A stretch of DNA of 64,000 nt, taken from the NCBI RefSeq assembly GCF_013055795.1, contig NZ_JABETO010000003.1, positions 191,372-255,371 of the forward strand. The letters run 5' to 3'. Positions within the stretch are counted from its first letter, which is position 1. Each line of letters begins with the position of its first letter. The stretch comes from Streptomyces sp. I05A-00742. Its GTDB lineage: Bacteria > Actinomycetota > Actinomycetes > Streptomycetales > Streptomycetaceae. Positions 45,110 through 55,073 of the stretch are shown in pieces. The position numbers and the translations under genes were made by a program. The notes under the pieces were generated by a model that was given only the letters and a program-made list of their open reading frames with translations, did not search any database and was not told the origin of the DNA.

Positions 45110-46366
45110 TCAGACCTGGAGCCGCTCCCCCCGCTCCGCCTCCCGGCTCAGGAACAGCGCGAACACCGGCGGCCGCTGCTGGAGCAGCTCCAGCCGGCCC
45201 CCGTCCGCCTCCGCGAGGTCGCGGGCCACGGCGAGCCCCAGCCCCGTGGAGTTCCGGCCGCTGACCGTGCGCTCGAAGACCCGCGCGCCCAGGTCCGACG
45301 GCACCCCGGGGCCCTCGTCGGAGACCTCCACCACCGCCTGGTTGCCGGTGACACGGGTGCGCAGCGCCACCGCGCCGTCGCCGTGGGTCAGGGAGTTCTC
45401 GATCAGCGTCGCGATCACCTGGGAGACCGCGCCCGGTGTCCCCACCGCGCGCAGCCCCTGCTTCCCGGAGCGGACCAGGGCCCGGCCGCTCGCTCGGATG
45501 GCGGGCCGCCACTCCTCCAGCTGCTGCTTGATGACCTCGTCGAGGTCGAAGGTGACGGCGGAACCCGTTTTGGGGTCCCGGGAGTTGGTCAGCAGCCGCT
45601 GGACGACGTCGGTGAGCCGCTCGACCTGGGTGAGGGCGATCGTCGCCTCCTCCTTGACCGTCTCCGGGTCGTCGGTGAGCGTGATCTCCTCCAGCCGCAT
45701 CGACAGCGCGGTCAGCGGCGTGCGCAGCTGGTGCGAGGCGTCGGCCGCGAGCCGCCGCTCCGCCGTGAGCATCCGTGCGATGCGCTCGGCGCTCCCGTCC
45801 AGCACGTCCGCGACCCGGTCCAGCTCGGGGACGCCGTAGCGGCGGTGGCGGGGGCGGGGGTCGCCGGAGCCGAGGCGTTCGGCGGTCTCGGCCAGGTCGG
45901 TGAGGGGGGCGGTGAGCCGGTTGGCCTGCCGGACGGCGAGGAAGACCGCGGCGACGACGGCCAACAGGGCCACCGCGAGGATCACCAGCAGCGTCCGCCC
46001 GACCTCCTTGCTCACGGCCGAGCGGGACTCCTCCACCCGGACGGTCTCACCGTGCTCGCCGGTCTGGGTCGAGGTGATCAGGCCGCCCTCTGGGCGGGTG
46101 CCGATCTCGATGGGCTCGCGGCCCGGGATCTCCACCCGGACGTGCCGGTCGAGTGTGATCTGCTCCCGCAGCACCCCCGACTCGACGCGCTCGCCACCGG
46201 CCAGCCGGCCCTCGACGATGCTCACCAGGCGCACGGCCTCGGACTGCACGCTCTCCCGCGCGCTGCTCTCGATCGTGCGGGTCTCCACGATGACGAGCGA
46301 GATCCCGAACACCGCGATCACGACGAGGACGACGGCGAGCGTGGAGTTGATCAATCGGCGGCGCAC
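45110..46366 (-). CDS. Sensor histidine kinase
   Basis: A 418-residue two-component kinase. Two TM helices (about 7-27 and 125-147) enclose an extracytoplasmic sensor of about 95 residues. HAMP (about 148-200) follows, then the H-box DASHQLRTPLTALSMRLEE with the phosphoacceptor His212, and an HATPase domain with ATLIENSLTHGDGAV (N-box), VEVSDEGPGVP and GLGLAVARDLAEADGG. The gene lies 45 bp after the response regulator on the same strand. The ligand sensed is unknown. ATG at 46364-46366; convergent with gtrA. Confidence 0.93.
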   Translation of the reverse strand: MRRRLINSTLAVVLVVIAVFGISLVIVETRTIESSARESVQSEAVRLVSIVEGRLAGGERVESGVLREQITLDRHVRVEIPGREPIEIGTRPEGGLITSTQTGEHGETVRVEESRSAVSKEVGRTLLVILAVALLAVVAAVFLAVRQANRLTAPLTDLAETAERLGSGDPRPRHRRYGVPELDRVADVLDGSAERIARMLTAERRLAADASHQLRTPLTALSMRLEEITLTDDPETVKEEATIALTQVERLTDVVQRLLTNSRDPKTGSAVTFDLDEVIKQQLEEWRPAIRASGRALVRSGKQGLRAVGTPGAVSQVIATLIENSLTHGDGAVALRTRVTGNQAVVEVSDEGPGVPSDLGARVFERTVSGRNSTGLGLAVARDLAEADGGRLELLQQRPPVFALFLSREAERGERLQV

Positions 46367-46411
46367 GGTGCGTTCTCCGGCTCGTCGTTCCGTTGTTCCC
46401 CGGTCCGCCGG

Positions 46412-47092
<681 letters not shown>

Positions 47093-47560
47093 GCAGGTGA
47101 TGGTAGTCCGCTCGGGCGCACGTCAGAGCGCACTCCGGGCACCGGGACGCGTGGTGGGCAGGAGGAACTGACACATCGGACGGGAGCCGAATGGTTCCGT
47201 CCGCTTCTGTGATCCCCGTCTCAACTCCTTCCATATGCGGGCGGGGTGTGACGTATGGTTACGAGAAGTCTGTACCAGCGTGGGAGACCTTCGGCTCGGC
47301 AGTAGCGCGCCGGAGGTCTCTTCCGTACGCAGGGCGGGTACGCCAGTCCTGTGTGAACAGTGAACGACCTGTCGGCCGGGTCCGCCGCGCGAAGGGGCGC
47401 GGGGGCGTGGATCCCGGTGTACGGCTGCCCTGCCGGTCCCCCCAGGGAGGGAACCGAACCCCAAGGGCCTGGGGGCGGGCGGTGCGGTATCCGGTGCCGG
47501 CCTACCCCCACACGGGCGCGCAAGAGCTCGGCGCGCGTCCTCGGAACCCAAGGATCGACC
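47093..47560 (+). promoter_or_regulatory. Long structured region before the POT transporter
   Basis: A 468-bp gap that holds the divergent regulator's promoter and a possible long leader of the transporter. GAGACCT (about 47284) pairs with AGGTCTC about 24 nt later, and CCCCCAGG (about 47437) pairs with CCTGGGGG about 21 nt further on. A possible -10 TATGGT is near 47257. An open frame beginning at ATG 47360 is in frame with the transporter, but its codon use is poor. Confidence 0.4.
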
Positions 47561-49093
47561 ATGGCGTCCAGCCTGACGAAGGAGTCGGCCGCGCAGGACA
47601 CCGCTCCTGCCTCTGGCGGCAAGACCTTCTTCGGCCACCCCCGCGGCCTGGCCACTCTGTTCATGACCGAGATGTGGGAGCGCTTCTCCTACTACGGCAT
47701 GCGCGCCCTCCTCGTCGTCTACCTGATCGCCGGCGGCCCGGATGCCAAGCCCGGCAGCCAGGGCGGCGGCCTGGCGATGCCCGAGGCCAGCTCGGTGGCC
47801 ATCTACTCCGTCTATGTCGCCATGGTGTACCTGCTCGCCATGCCCGGCGGATGGTTCGGCGACCGCGTCTGGGGCCCGCGCAAGACGGTCGCCATCGCGG
47901 CCTCCGTGATCATGGCCGGTCACCTGATGCTGGCCCTGCCCGGCAAGCCGACGTTCTTCGCCGGTCTGGCGCTGGTCGCCGTGGGTTCCGGCCTGATGAA
48001 GGCCAACATCTCCACGATGGTCGGCCACCTCTACAACGGCCCGAAGGACCCGCGCCGCGACGGCGGCTTCACGGTGTTCTACATCGGCATCAACCTCGGT
48101 GGTTTCCTCGCGCCGCTGGTCATCGGCACGGTCGGCCAGAAGGTCAACTGGCACCTGGGCTTCACCATCGCCGCCGTCGGCATGGGCCTGGGCCTGGCGA
48201 TGTTCCTCATCGGAACCCGCAACCTGGACCCGAAGAGCAGCCAGGTCCCGACCCCGCTGACGGTCGCCGAGCGCAACTCCTGGATCCGCAAGGGCCTGAT
48301 CTGGCTCGCCATCGCGGCCGTCTTCTACGGCGTCGTGGTCGGCACGGGTCACTTCACCCTCAACTGGGCCCTGATCCCGATCGCCCTGATGGGTCTGATC
48401 ATCCCGGTGTTCGTGCTGGGCCGGATCAAGCGGGACAAGGAGCTGACGTCGACCGAGCAGACCAAGGTCACCGGCTACATCTGGTTCTTCGTCGCCGCCG
48501 CCGTGTTCTGGATGATCTTCGACCAGGCCGGCTCGACGATGTCGACCTTCGCCGAGAAGAAGACCACGGACAACGTCTTCGGCTTCCACTTCCCGTCGAC
48601 CTGGTTCCAGTCGGTCAACTCCGCCTGGGTCATGATCATCGCCCCCGTCTTCGCCGCGATGTGGGTCGCCCTGGCCCGCCGCAAGCGCGAGCCCAGCACC
48701 ACGGTGAAGTTCGCGGCGGCGATGCTCCTCGCGGGCGCGTCGTTCGTCCTCTTCGCCATCCCGATGAGCATGGCGGTGGACGGCAAGACCGTCAGCCCGA
48801 TGTGGCTGCTGATGATCTACATGATCCAGACCATCGGTGAGCTCTGCCTCTCCCCGGTCGGTCTGTCGCTCACCACCAAGATGGCGCCGCAGAAGTACGC
48901 GAGCCAGATGATGGGCGTCTGGTTCCTCGCCGTGACCGCCGGTGACTGTGTGATGACCCTGCTGGCCACGGCCGGAGTGAACGTCAACAGCTTCGGCGTG
49001 ATCCTGGCCGAGGCCGGGGTCGCCGCCCTGGCGGGCCTCGCGATCTGGACCTTCCGCAAGAAGATCGAGGGCCTCATGGGCGATGTGCACTGA
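47561..49093 (+). CDS. POT family proton-coupled peptide transporter
   Basis: A 510-residue major-facilitator protein for di- and tripeptides. The signature FMTEMWERFSYYGMRALLVVYL in TM1 includes the ExxERFxYY motif. It has about 12-14 predicted membrane helices, with LVAVGSGLMKANISTMVG and FYIGINLGGFLAPLV as further POT signatures. The ATG at 47561 has AAGGA six nucleotides upstream. The divergent two-component pair may control it. A strong terminator follows. Confidence 0.95.
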   Translation: MASSLTKESAAQDTAPASGGKTFFGHPRGLATLFMTEMWERFSYYGMRALLVVYLIAGGPDAKPGSQGGGLAMPEASSVAIYSVYVAMVYLLAMPGGWFGDRVWGPRKTVAIAASVIMAGHLMLALPGKPTFFAGLALVAVGSGLMKANISTMVGHLYNGPKDPRRDGGFTVFYIGINLGGFLAPLVIGTVGQKVNWHLGFTIAAVGMGLGLAMFLIGTRNLDPKSSQVPTPLTVAERNSWIRKGLIWLAIAAVFYGVVVGTGHFTLNWALIPIALMGLIIPVFVLGRIKRDKELTSTEQTKVTGYIWFFVAAAVFWMIFDQAGSTMSTFAEKKTTDNVFGFHFPSTWFQSVNSAWVMIIAPVFAAMWVALARRKREPSTTVKFAAAMLLAGASFVLFAIPMSMAVDGKTVSPMWLLMIYMIQTIGELCLSPVGLSLTTKMAPQKYASQMMGVWFLAVTAGDCVMTLLATAGVNVNSFGVILAEAGVAALAGLAIWTFRKKIEGLMGDVH

Positions 49094-49138
49094 CGTGCGC
49101 TGAGCTACGGAGGGACGCGGCCGCCGCGTCCGCCTCGA

Positions 49139-49176
49139 CGGGTGCCCCCGGCGCGATGATGCGCCGGGGGCACCCG
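49139..49176 (+). terminator. Strong terminator after the POT transporter
   Basis: CGGGTGCCCCCGGCGC (49139-49154) pairs perfectly with GCGCCGGGGGCACCCG (49161-49176) over 16 bp around the loop GATGAT. A smaller hairpin GACGCGG/CCGCGTC (49114-49130) precedes it. The following stretch to 49514 (338 bp) shows no gene, only G-rich sequence. Confidence 0.9.
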
Positions 49177-49514
49177 TGTGTACGGGGAGGGCGTGCGGGT
49201 GGGGCCGGGCGCCTGCGGGTGGGGTCGGTGAGGCGTGCGGGCGCTGCGGCGGCTCAAGGGGTGAGTCGGGACGGGGGTGGGGCGCGGGGCTCTGCGGGGG
49301 CTCTCGCGGGACGGGGGCGGGGGCGACCGGTGGCGGTCCGTCCGGGCGCCCGGCGGGGCTCAAGGGGGTGCTCAGGGCGCCGTGCGGGGAACCGGACGGC
49401 CCCGGAAGGCCGCGGCCTGTGGCTCGTCCCGGGCACGCGAAAGCGGCCACCGGCGAAAAGGTCCGGGGCCGTGCGGGAGGGGCGGAGGCGTGCGGGGCAC
49501 GCCGGTACATCCGC

Positions 49515-50021
49515 CTAGGAGGGGGCGGCCAGCTCCGCCCAGACCGTCTTGCCCACCCCGTTGTCGTGCCGGACGACTCCCCAGTCCAGGCAGAGCCGCT
49601 GCACGATAAACATGCCGTGTCCGCCGGGGCGGCCCGCGCGGTGCGGGGTGCGGGGCACCGGCTCCCCGGTACCGAGGTCGGAGACCTCCAGCCGCAGCAC
49701 CTTGGACCCCCGGGTGACGAGCAGCTCGGCCGGGCCGCCCGCGTGCAGGCAGGCGTTGGTGACGAGCTCCGAGACCACGAGCAGGACGTCCTCGGCGGCG
49801 GCGCGGTGGTCGGCCGTGACGGCGGGCAGCCAGCCCCAGTCCTTCATCGCCTGGCGGGTGAAGTCACGGGACAACGGCACGGCGCCGCCGACACCGACGA
49901 GGTGGAGCCTGCGGGCCGGTCGGCCCGGTGGCGCCGCTTCGGCGGGTTCGGCCGCGGCTGAGCCGTGCGCCTCCGGGCCGGGATCGCCCGGCGCCGGCGG
50001 GTACGGCCGGGTGGTGCTCAT
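49515..50021 (-). CDS. Anti-sigma-type ATP-binding protein (RsbW-like)
   Basis: A 168-residue protein with a GHKL ATPase fold: DVLLVVSELVTNACLHAGGPAELLV is the N-box with its Asn, VSDLGTGEPVP the G1 region and GRPGGHGMFIVQRLCLDWGV the G2 region. Such proteins bind a sigma factor or phosphorylate a STAS partner. The N-terminus (about 1-35) is Pro/Ala-rich. Next to it lie a STAS protein (same strand) and a SigB-like sigma factor (divergent). ATG at 50019-50021. Confidence 0.88.
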   Translation of the reverse strand: MSTTRPYPPAPGDPGPEAHGSAAAEPAEAAPPGRPARRLHLVGVGGAVPLSRDFTRQAMKDWGWLPAVTADHRAAAEDVLLVVSELVTNACLHAGGPAELLVTRGSKVLRLEVSDLGTGEPVPRTPHRAGRPGGHGMFIVQRLCLDWGVVRHDNGVGKTVWAELAAPS

Positions 50022-50168
50022 CAGCGCTTCACCTCACCGATTCACCGATTGAGAAGTTGGGAAACTGTCTTCGCGTACAGAACGGTCAGCTGGCTCCTGC
50101 CCGGACGCGCGCGGTGAACACCTACGGCACGGTCCCTGTGACCCGGACAACGCGCCGCGGCCCGACCG
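50022..50168. other. Gap between anti-sigma and STAS genes
   Basis: The 147 bp hold no gene. TTCACCTCACCGATTCACCGATTGAGAAG contains a direct repeat GATTCACCGATT-type. The length suggests that the ATPase gene has its own promoter or a leader, rather than tight coupling to the STAS gene. Confidence 0.3.
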
Positions 50169-50558
50169 TCACTCCGCGAGGGCCGCGTCGAGCGTGCCGT
50201 GCACCGCGAAGACCGCGCCGGCGCCCGTGATCTCGAAGACCCGGGCCACCACCGGTCGCATCGCGGCGAGATGGACGGAACCGCCCCCGGCCTCGGCCTT
50301 CAGCCGGGCGCCGAGAAGCACGTTGAGTCCGGTGGAATCGCAGAATTCCAGATCCGAGCAGTCGACGACGACGCGCGCGCCGACCTCCTCGGCACAGCTT
50401 TCCAGCGGTTCACGCAGCAGATCGGCCGTATGGTGATCGAGCTCACCTCTCGGTTTCACGACCGCGCTCGTACCGTGTCGCCGGACCTCCACCCGTAGCC
50501 GGGCCCCGCTCACGACTCCGACACCTTTTCCCTGGTATCTCCGCATTCCATCGCGCAT
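50169..50558 (-). CDS. STAS domain anti-sigma factor antagonist
   Basis: A 129-residue single STAS domain. ARVVVDCSDLEFCDSTGLNVLLGA carries the phosphorylatable serine of the family (DSTGLNVL). In the partner-switching scheme the unphosphorylated form binds the RsbW-like anti-sigma and frees the sigma factor. Start uncertain: ATG at 50558, ATG at 50546, or GTG at 50513 (before SGARLRVEVR); none has an ideal ribosome-binding site. Divergent from the sigma factor gene. Confidence 0.88.
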   Translation of the reverse strand: MRDGMRRYQGKGVGVVSGARLRVEVRRHGTSAVVKPRGELDHHTADLLREPLESCAEEVGARVVVDCSDLEFCDSTGLNVLLGARLKAEAGGGSVHLAAMRPVVARVFEITGAGAVFAVHGTLDAALAE

Positions 50559-50810
50559 CCCTTCATGGTGTGCCCGTGCCCTGCCTGCCCGCTCAGGACA
50601 GCGGAAACCCTACGCGTTCCCTACGCGCGCGGAAAGTCGAACAACCGTCATTCCTCAGCAAATACGGACAATCGGGACTTGCCAAGCATAGGTAAAGACC
50701 GGTACGGCTAGAGGAAGACATCACCCACCACGGACGGCCCGGAGGCGCCGCAAACCGCAGCACGAGCTCAAGGCACCGGCGGCCATATGCCGAGAACGAT
50801 GGAGGAGACC

Positions 50811-51755
50811 ATGTCACCCCGGCTCGACGAATCGCGTTCCCCTGTTTCCCTGGAGTCCTTGGAGTCTGTTTCCCTGGAGTCCCTGGAGACCGCTCCCCGG
50901 TACTCCGCGGAGACCGTCTCTTCCGGGACGGTGGAGACCGCCTCGTCGGCAATCCCGCCCCTCCCCGACATTCCCCCTTACGACGAGGTGGAAGCGGTTG
51001 ACGCGCGGGCCCTGTCCAAGACCCTTTTCGCACGCCTCGAATCCCTTGAGGAAGGTACGCACGAATACGCGTACGTGCGCAACACCCTGGTCGAACTGAA
51101 TCTGGCGCTCGTCAAGTTCGCCGCCTCCCGGTTCCGCACCCGCAGCGAACCGATGGAGGACATCATCCAGGTCGGCACGATCGGCCTCATCAAGGCCATC
51201 GACCGCTTCGAGCTCAGCCGCGGCGTCGAGTTCCCGACCTTCGCGATGCCGACGATCATCGGCGAGATCAAGCGCTTCTTCCGGGACACCAGCTGGTCGG
51301 TGCGCGTCCCGCGCCGGCTCCAGGAGCTCCGTCTCGCCCTGGCCAAGGCGGGCGACGAACTCGCCCAGCGCCTCGACCGCTCCCCCACCGTCGGCGAACT
51401 CGCCGAGCACCTGGGCCTCTCCGAGGAGGAGGTCGTGGAGGGCATGGGAGCGAGCAACGCGTACACCGCGAGCTCGCTGGACGCGCCCGCCGAGGAGTCC
51501 GACAACGAGGGCACCCTCTCCGACCGCATCGGTTACGAGGACCACGACCTCGAAGGCGTCGAGTACGTCGAGTCCCTGAAGCCGCTGATCGCCGAACTCG
51601 CGCCGCGGGACCGGAAGATCCTCTCCCTGCGGTTCGTCGGGAACATGACCCAGTCGGAGATCGGCGAGGAGCTGGGCATCTCGCAGATGCACGTGTCCCG
51701 GCTGCTCTCCCGCACGCTGGTGAAGCTCCGCCGCGGGCTGCTGAGCGACGACTAG
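50811..51755 (+). CDS. SigB/SigF-family RNA polymerase sigma factor
   Basis: A 314-residue sigma-70 family factor of the group used for stress and differentiation in Streptomyces; the position and the partners resemble SigI. Region 2: DIIQVGTIGLIKAIDRFELSRG-like core promoter-binding helix, with FPTFAMPTIIGEIKRFFRD; region 3: RRLQELRLALAKAGDELAQRL; region 4: LRFVGNMTQSEIGEELGISQMHVSRLLSRTL. The N-terminal about 60 residues are Ser/Glu-rich, with a 24-bp tandem repeat at 50844-50891 giving SLESLES-type units. ATG at 50811 has GGAGGAG upstream; an in-frame ATG at 50787 is the alternative. Confidence 0.92.
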   Translation: MSPRLDESRSPVSLESLESVSLESLETAPRYSAETVSSGTVETASSAIPPLPDIPPYDEVEAVDARALSKTLFARLESLEEGTHEYAYVRNTLVELNLALVKFAASRFRTRSEPMEDIIQVGTIGLIKAIDRFELSRGVEFPTFAMPTIIGEIKRFFRDTSWSVRVPRRLQELRLALAKAGDELAQRLDRSPTVGELAEHLGLSEEEVVEGMGASNAYTASSLDAPAEESDNEGTLSDRIGYEDHDLEGVEYVESLKPLIAELAPRDRKILSLRFVGNMTQSEIGEELGISQMHVSRLLSRTLVKLRRGLLSDD

Positions 51756-51781
51756 ACCGGGCCCGGCCGCCTCGGTGTCCA

Positions 51782-51816
51782 CGGTGCGCCCCGCGGAACG
51801 TCCGCGCGGCGCACCG
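51782..51816 (+). terminator. Terminator after the sigma factor gene
   Basis: CGGTGCGCCCCGCGGA (51782-51797) pairs with TCCGCGCGGCGCACCG (51801-51816) in 15 of 16 positions, loop of three. It starts 27 bp after the stop codon. Confidence 0.8.
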
Positions 51817-51992
51817 TCGCCGTGTCCGCCGCCGGCTCGCCGCTGCCCTGCTCCTCGGCGCGGGCGGTCCGTCGAAGGATGTAGCGGCCGCTCGTCCGGC
51901 GGGCCGACGATCCGCCTCCGCGCCGTTCCTAGGCTGGCGGTACCGGGCCGGCGGAGAGGCCACCGGCCGGCCGTCGGAGGGGGAGACCAGCC

Positions 51993-52190
51993 ATGCGCCG
52001 GGCGCACAAGAACCTGCTGGACGGAGCGGTGACGTTCGCGATCGGTCTGGCACTCAAGCTGTTCGCGGCGGACGTCTCGCTCCGCTTCTTCACCCCGTCC
52101 AAGATCAGCGTTGTGTTGATGTGCGTCGGGGGCGTGTACCTCGCGGTGGGCGCCGTTCAGCAGGTGCGCGGCGCCCGCGGGCCGGGGTGA
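51993..52190 (+). CDS. Small membrane protein (DUF5708-like, tentative)
   Basis: A 65-residue protein with two hydrophobic helices (about 10-28 and 37-57) joined by a short polar loop, and a basic start MRRAHKNLL. It resembles the small two-TM proteins named DUF5708 in streptomycetes, but I rely on memory for that. ATG at 51993 has GGGGGAG upstream. No function known; it lies alone between the sigma terminator and a racemase remnant. Confidence 0.55.
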   Translation: MRRAHKNLLDGAVTFAIGLALKLFAADVSLRFFTPSKISVVLMCVGGVYLAVGAVQQVRGARGPG

Positions 52191-52240
52191 ACTCCCCTGC
52201 GGTTCCCCGGCGGGCCCGTCGGTCGTCTCCTCTGTGCCCG

Positions 52241-52439
52241 TCAGCCGTCCGCCAGCGCCCAGGCGACGGCCGCCTCCGCGTGCAGCCGGGCCGTAGGGAA
52301 GACGGGGACCGGGCTGTCCTCGGGGCCCACGAGCAGTTCGATCTCGGTGCAGCCCCGGATGACGCCCTCCGCGCCCTCCGCGCCCCGCCGCGCCGAGTTC
52401 GCGGATGATCGCCCGGCACGCCTCGTACGACTCTGGCAA
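52241..52439 (-). pseudogene. Aspartate/glutamate racemase remnant
   Basis: Read on the minus strand, one frame gives [19 protein letters not shown] (52382-52438) and the next frame continues [22 protein letters not shown] (to 52290) and the tail [13 protein letters not shown] with a TGA at 52241. This is the C-terminal third of an aspartate/glutamate racemase, including the second catalytic cysteine region GCTEI. A frameshift separates the two parts, and there is no N-terminal part. It is a decayed gene. Confidence 0.75.
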
Positions 52440-52564
52440 CAGAGTTGTGATGTGACGGTGGCCGTAACGGGGGTTCCGCGGAAAACATGGGGGTGATGTG
52501 ATGACGGCAGATGATCCACATCCGATCCCTCGATGTCGGCCGTTTCACTTGGGAGAAGAGACGC

Positions 52565-53794
52565 ATGAATCGTTCCGGCACGTCCGGTGGTTCCTTTGGT
52601 TCCTTAGGCCGTCGGTCGCTCCTGCGCGCCTCGGCGGCGGGTGCGGTGGGCGTGGCCGTGTCCGCGGGTGCCCTGGGTCCGGTGGCGCGCGCCGCGACGC
52701 CCGCGACCCGGACGCCGTCCACGGATCCCGTACCGCTTCCCGCCCCTTCCGGTCCGTGTCCGGTGGGCACCACGCGGCTGCACCTCGTGGACACCCGGCG
52801 TACGGATCCCTACGCACCCACGCGGACGCCGCGTGAGCTCATGGTGCAGGTCTGGTACGCCGCGGGCTCCGGCTCCGGGCGGACGACCGCCCCCTACCTC
52901 ACCGGAGGACTCCTGTCGCCGGTGGAGCAGCGCTTCACCCTGCCGGCGGGCTCGCTCGCCCGGGTGCGCACGCAGTCCCGGGCCGGCGCGCCCGTGAGCC
53001 GCGCGCTCCGGGACGCGCCCCTGGTCTTCTACAGCCCGGGCCGCCAGGACCCGGCCGCGACGGGTACCGCGTTCGCCCAGGAACTGGCGTCGCAGGGCTA
53101 TGTGGTGGTCGGCGTCAACCACACCTACGACGGCCCGACGGAGTTCCCCGACGGCCGTGTCGTCCCGGGCAATCCGCCGACGAGCGACCCCGAGCAGCTG
53201 CGGCGGTACTCCGATGTCCGGGCCGCCGACCTGCGGTTCGTCCTGGACGTGCTGAGCGGCGAGCGCGGGCCGTGTCCCGCGCCCGCGCTGAGCGCCGCCG
53301 TGGACTTCGGCCGGGTCGGCGCGTTCGGGCACTCGCTGGGCGGCTCGGCCTCGGCCGAGGCGCTGCGCACGGACGCCCGGTTCACGGCCGGGGTCGTGCT
53401 CGACGGCAGATTGCAGACGGACGCGGTCCGCACCGGGCTGACGCAGCCGTTCATGCTGTTCACGGAGGACTTCACGGACCCCGGCTGGGATGCGTTCATG
53501 GCGGCCCACCGGGCGTGGGGCCGCAAGGTGAACCTGCTGGGCACCCGGCACTACAGCTTCACCGACCTGGCGCCGCTGGGCGTCGGTCTGGAGCTGGCGA
53601 AGTCCTGGCCCCCGGAGCAGTTCCAGCGGTTCTTCGGCAGCCTCGACGGGCGCCGGTCCCAGGCGGTGACGAGCCGTTACGTGGCGGCGTTCTTCGGCCT
53701 GCACCTGTGCGGGCGGCCCGCGCCGGAGCTGGACGAGCCGGGGGCGGACCTGCCCGAGGTGCGGATCGCCTGGCGGCGGGACGCGGCGGGCTGA
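52565..53794 (+). CDS. Secreted alpha/beta-hydrolase (lipase/acetylhydrolase-like), Tat signal
   Basis: A 409-residue exported hydrolase. The N-terminus has a twin-arginine signal, [21 protein letters not shown], so it is probably folded before export. The catalytic nucleophile is in [16 protein letters not shown] (GHSLG); Asp ([11 protein letters not shown]) and His ([10 protein letters not shown]) complete the triad in the order expected of platelet-activating-factor-acetylhydrolase-like enzymes. It likely cleaves esters of lipids or polymers. ATG at 52565 with GGGAG about ten nucleotides upstream; an ATG at 52511 is less likely. Confidence 0.88.
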   Translation: MNRSGTSGGSFGSLGRRSLLRASAAGAVGVAVSAGALGPVARAATPATRTPSTDPVPLPAPSGPCPVGTTRLHLVDTRRTDPYAPTRTPRELMVQVWYAAGSGSGRTTAPYLTGGLLSPVEQRFTLPAGSLARVRTQSRAGAPVSRALRDAPLVFYSPGRQDPAATGTAFAQELASQGYVVVGVNHTYDGPTEFPDGRVVPGNPPTSDPEQLRRYSDVRAADLRFVLDVLSGERGPCPAPALSAAVDFGRVGAFGHSLGGSASAEALRTDARFTAGVVLDGRLQTDAVRTGLTQPFMLFTEDFTDPGWDAFMAAHRAWGRKVNLLGTRHYSFTDLAPLGVGLELAKSWPPEQFQRFFGSLDGRRSQAVTSRYVAAFFGLHLCGRPAPELDEPGADLPEVRIAWRRDAAG

Positions 53795-53823
53795 GCCGGC
53801 GGCGCCGGGGCGGGCCGGGGGGT

Positions 53824-54993
53824 TCAGACCTCGCGCACGCCCCGGCGCCAGACCGCGGTCACCAGCGGGACGCCCGGCCGGTACGCGAGGTGGACGTGCG
53901 AGGGCGCGTCGAGGAGCGTCAGGTCGGCCCGGGCGCCGGGGGCGATCCGGCCGATGTCGGTGCGGCGCAGGGCCGCGGCGCCGCCCGCGGTGGCGGCCCA
54001 CACGGCCTCGTCGGGCGTCATCCCCATGTCCCGTACGGCCAGGGCGATGCAGAACGGCACCGAACTGGTGTAGGACGAGCCGGGATTGCAGTCGGTGGAC
54101 AGCGCGACGGTGACGCCCGCGTCGAGCAGGCGGCGCGCGTCGGGCCAGGGGGCGCGGGTGGAGAACTCCGCGCCGGGGAGCAGGGTGGCGACGGTGTCGC
54201 CGGCGGCCAGGGCGTCGACGTCCGCGTCGGTGAGGTGGGTGCAGTGGTCGGCGGAGGCGGCGCCGAGCTCGACGGCGAGCCGGACGCCCGGGCCGTGGCC
54301 CAGCTGGTTGGCGTGGACGCGGGCCCGGAGCCCCTTGGCCAGGCCCGCCTCCAGGACGGCGCGGGCCTGGTCGCCGTCGAACGCGCCGCGCTCGCAGAAG
54401 ACGTCGACCCAACGGGCGTGCGGGGCGCAGGCGTCGAGCATCTCTCCGGTGACCAGGGCGACGTAGCCGTCGGGGTCGTCGGCGAACTCGGGGGCGACGA
54501 TGTGGGCGCCGAGGTAGGTGACCTCGTCGGTGTGGGCGGCGGCGATGCGCAGGGCGCGGGCCTCGTCCTCGACGTTGAGGCCGTAGCCGGACTTGGTCTC
54601 CATGGTGGTGGTGCCCTGGCGCAGCGCCTCGCGGAGGTGGCGCAGGAGGTTGGTCTCCAGCTGCGCGTCGGTGGCGGCCCGGGTGGCGGCGACGGTGGTG
54701 CGGATGCCGCCGGCGCTGTAGCTCCGGCCGGACATCCGGGCGTTGAACTCGGCCGTGCGGTCGCCCGCGAAGACGAGGTGGGAGTGGGAGTCCACGAAGC
54801 CGGGGAGGACTGCGCGGCCCTCGGCGTCGACGGCGTTGTCAGTGGCGGGTGCTTTGCTTGTTCCACCGACCCAGGCGATGCGGTCGCCGTCGATGACGAC
54901 CGCCGCGTCCTGGATCACGCCGAGGGGGCCTGCACCGGGGAGGGAGGGGTCGTTGGTGACGAGACTGCCGATGTTGGTGATCGCCGTGGTCAT
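53824..54993 (-). CDS. hutI: Imidazolonepropionase
   Basis: Hydrolyses 4-imidazolone-5-propionate to N-formiminoglutamate in histidine degradation. The 389-residue amidohydrolase has the metal HxH in [47 protein letters not shown] and [15 protein letters not shown] at 54991-54993. It is last in the hut operon (minus strand), 80 bp after hutF. Confidence 0.96.
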   Translation of the reverse strand: MTTAITNIGSLVTNDPSLPGAGPLGVIQDAAVVIDGDRIAWVGGTSKAPATDNAVDAEGRAVLPGFVDSHSHLVFAGDRTAEFNARMSGRSYSAGGIRTTVAATRAATDAQLETNLLRHLREALRQGTTTMETKSGYGLNVEDEARALRIAAAHTDEVTYLGAHIVAPEFADDPDGYVALVTGEMLDACAPHARWVDVFCERGAFDGDQARAVLEAGLAKGLRARVHANQLGHGPGVRLAVELGAASADHCTHLTDADVDALAAGDTVATLLPGAEFSTRAPWPDARRLLDAGVTVALSTDCNPGSSYTSSVPFCIALAVRDMGMTPDEAVWAATAGGAAALRRTDIGRIAPGARADLTLLDAPSHVHLAYRPGVPLVTAVWRRGVREV

Positions 54994-55073
54994 GGGGGTG
55001 TGGACGTCCTTCGGGCTCGGACTCGGGTGCTGTGGTTGCGGGTTCCCGCGCTTCGGGGCCGGGCGCCTCGGGT

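Noticed and set aside
47360..47560. 67-residue N-terminal extension of the POT transporter
   Set aside because: Poor codon use, no ribosome-binding site, and POT proteins begin near the chosen ATG.
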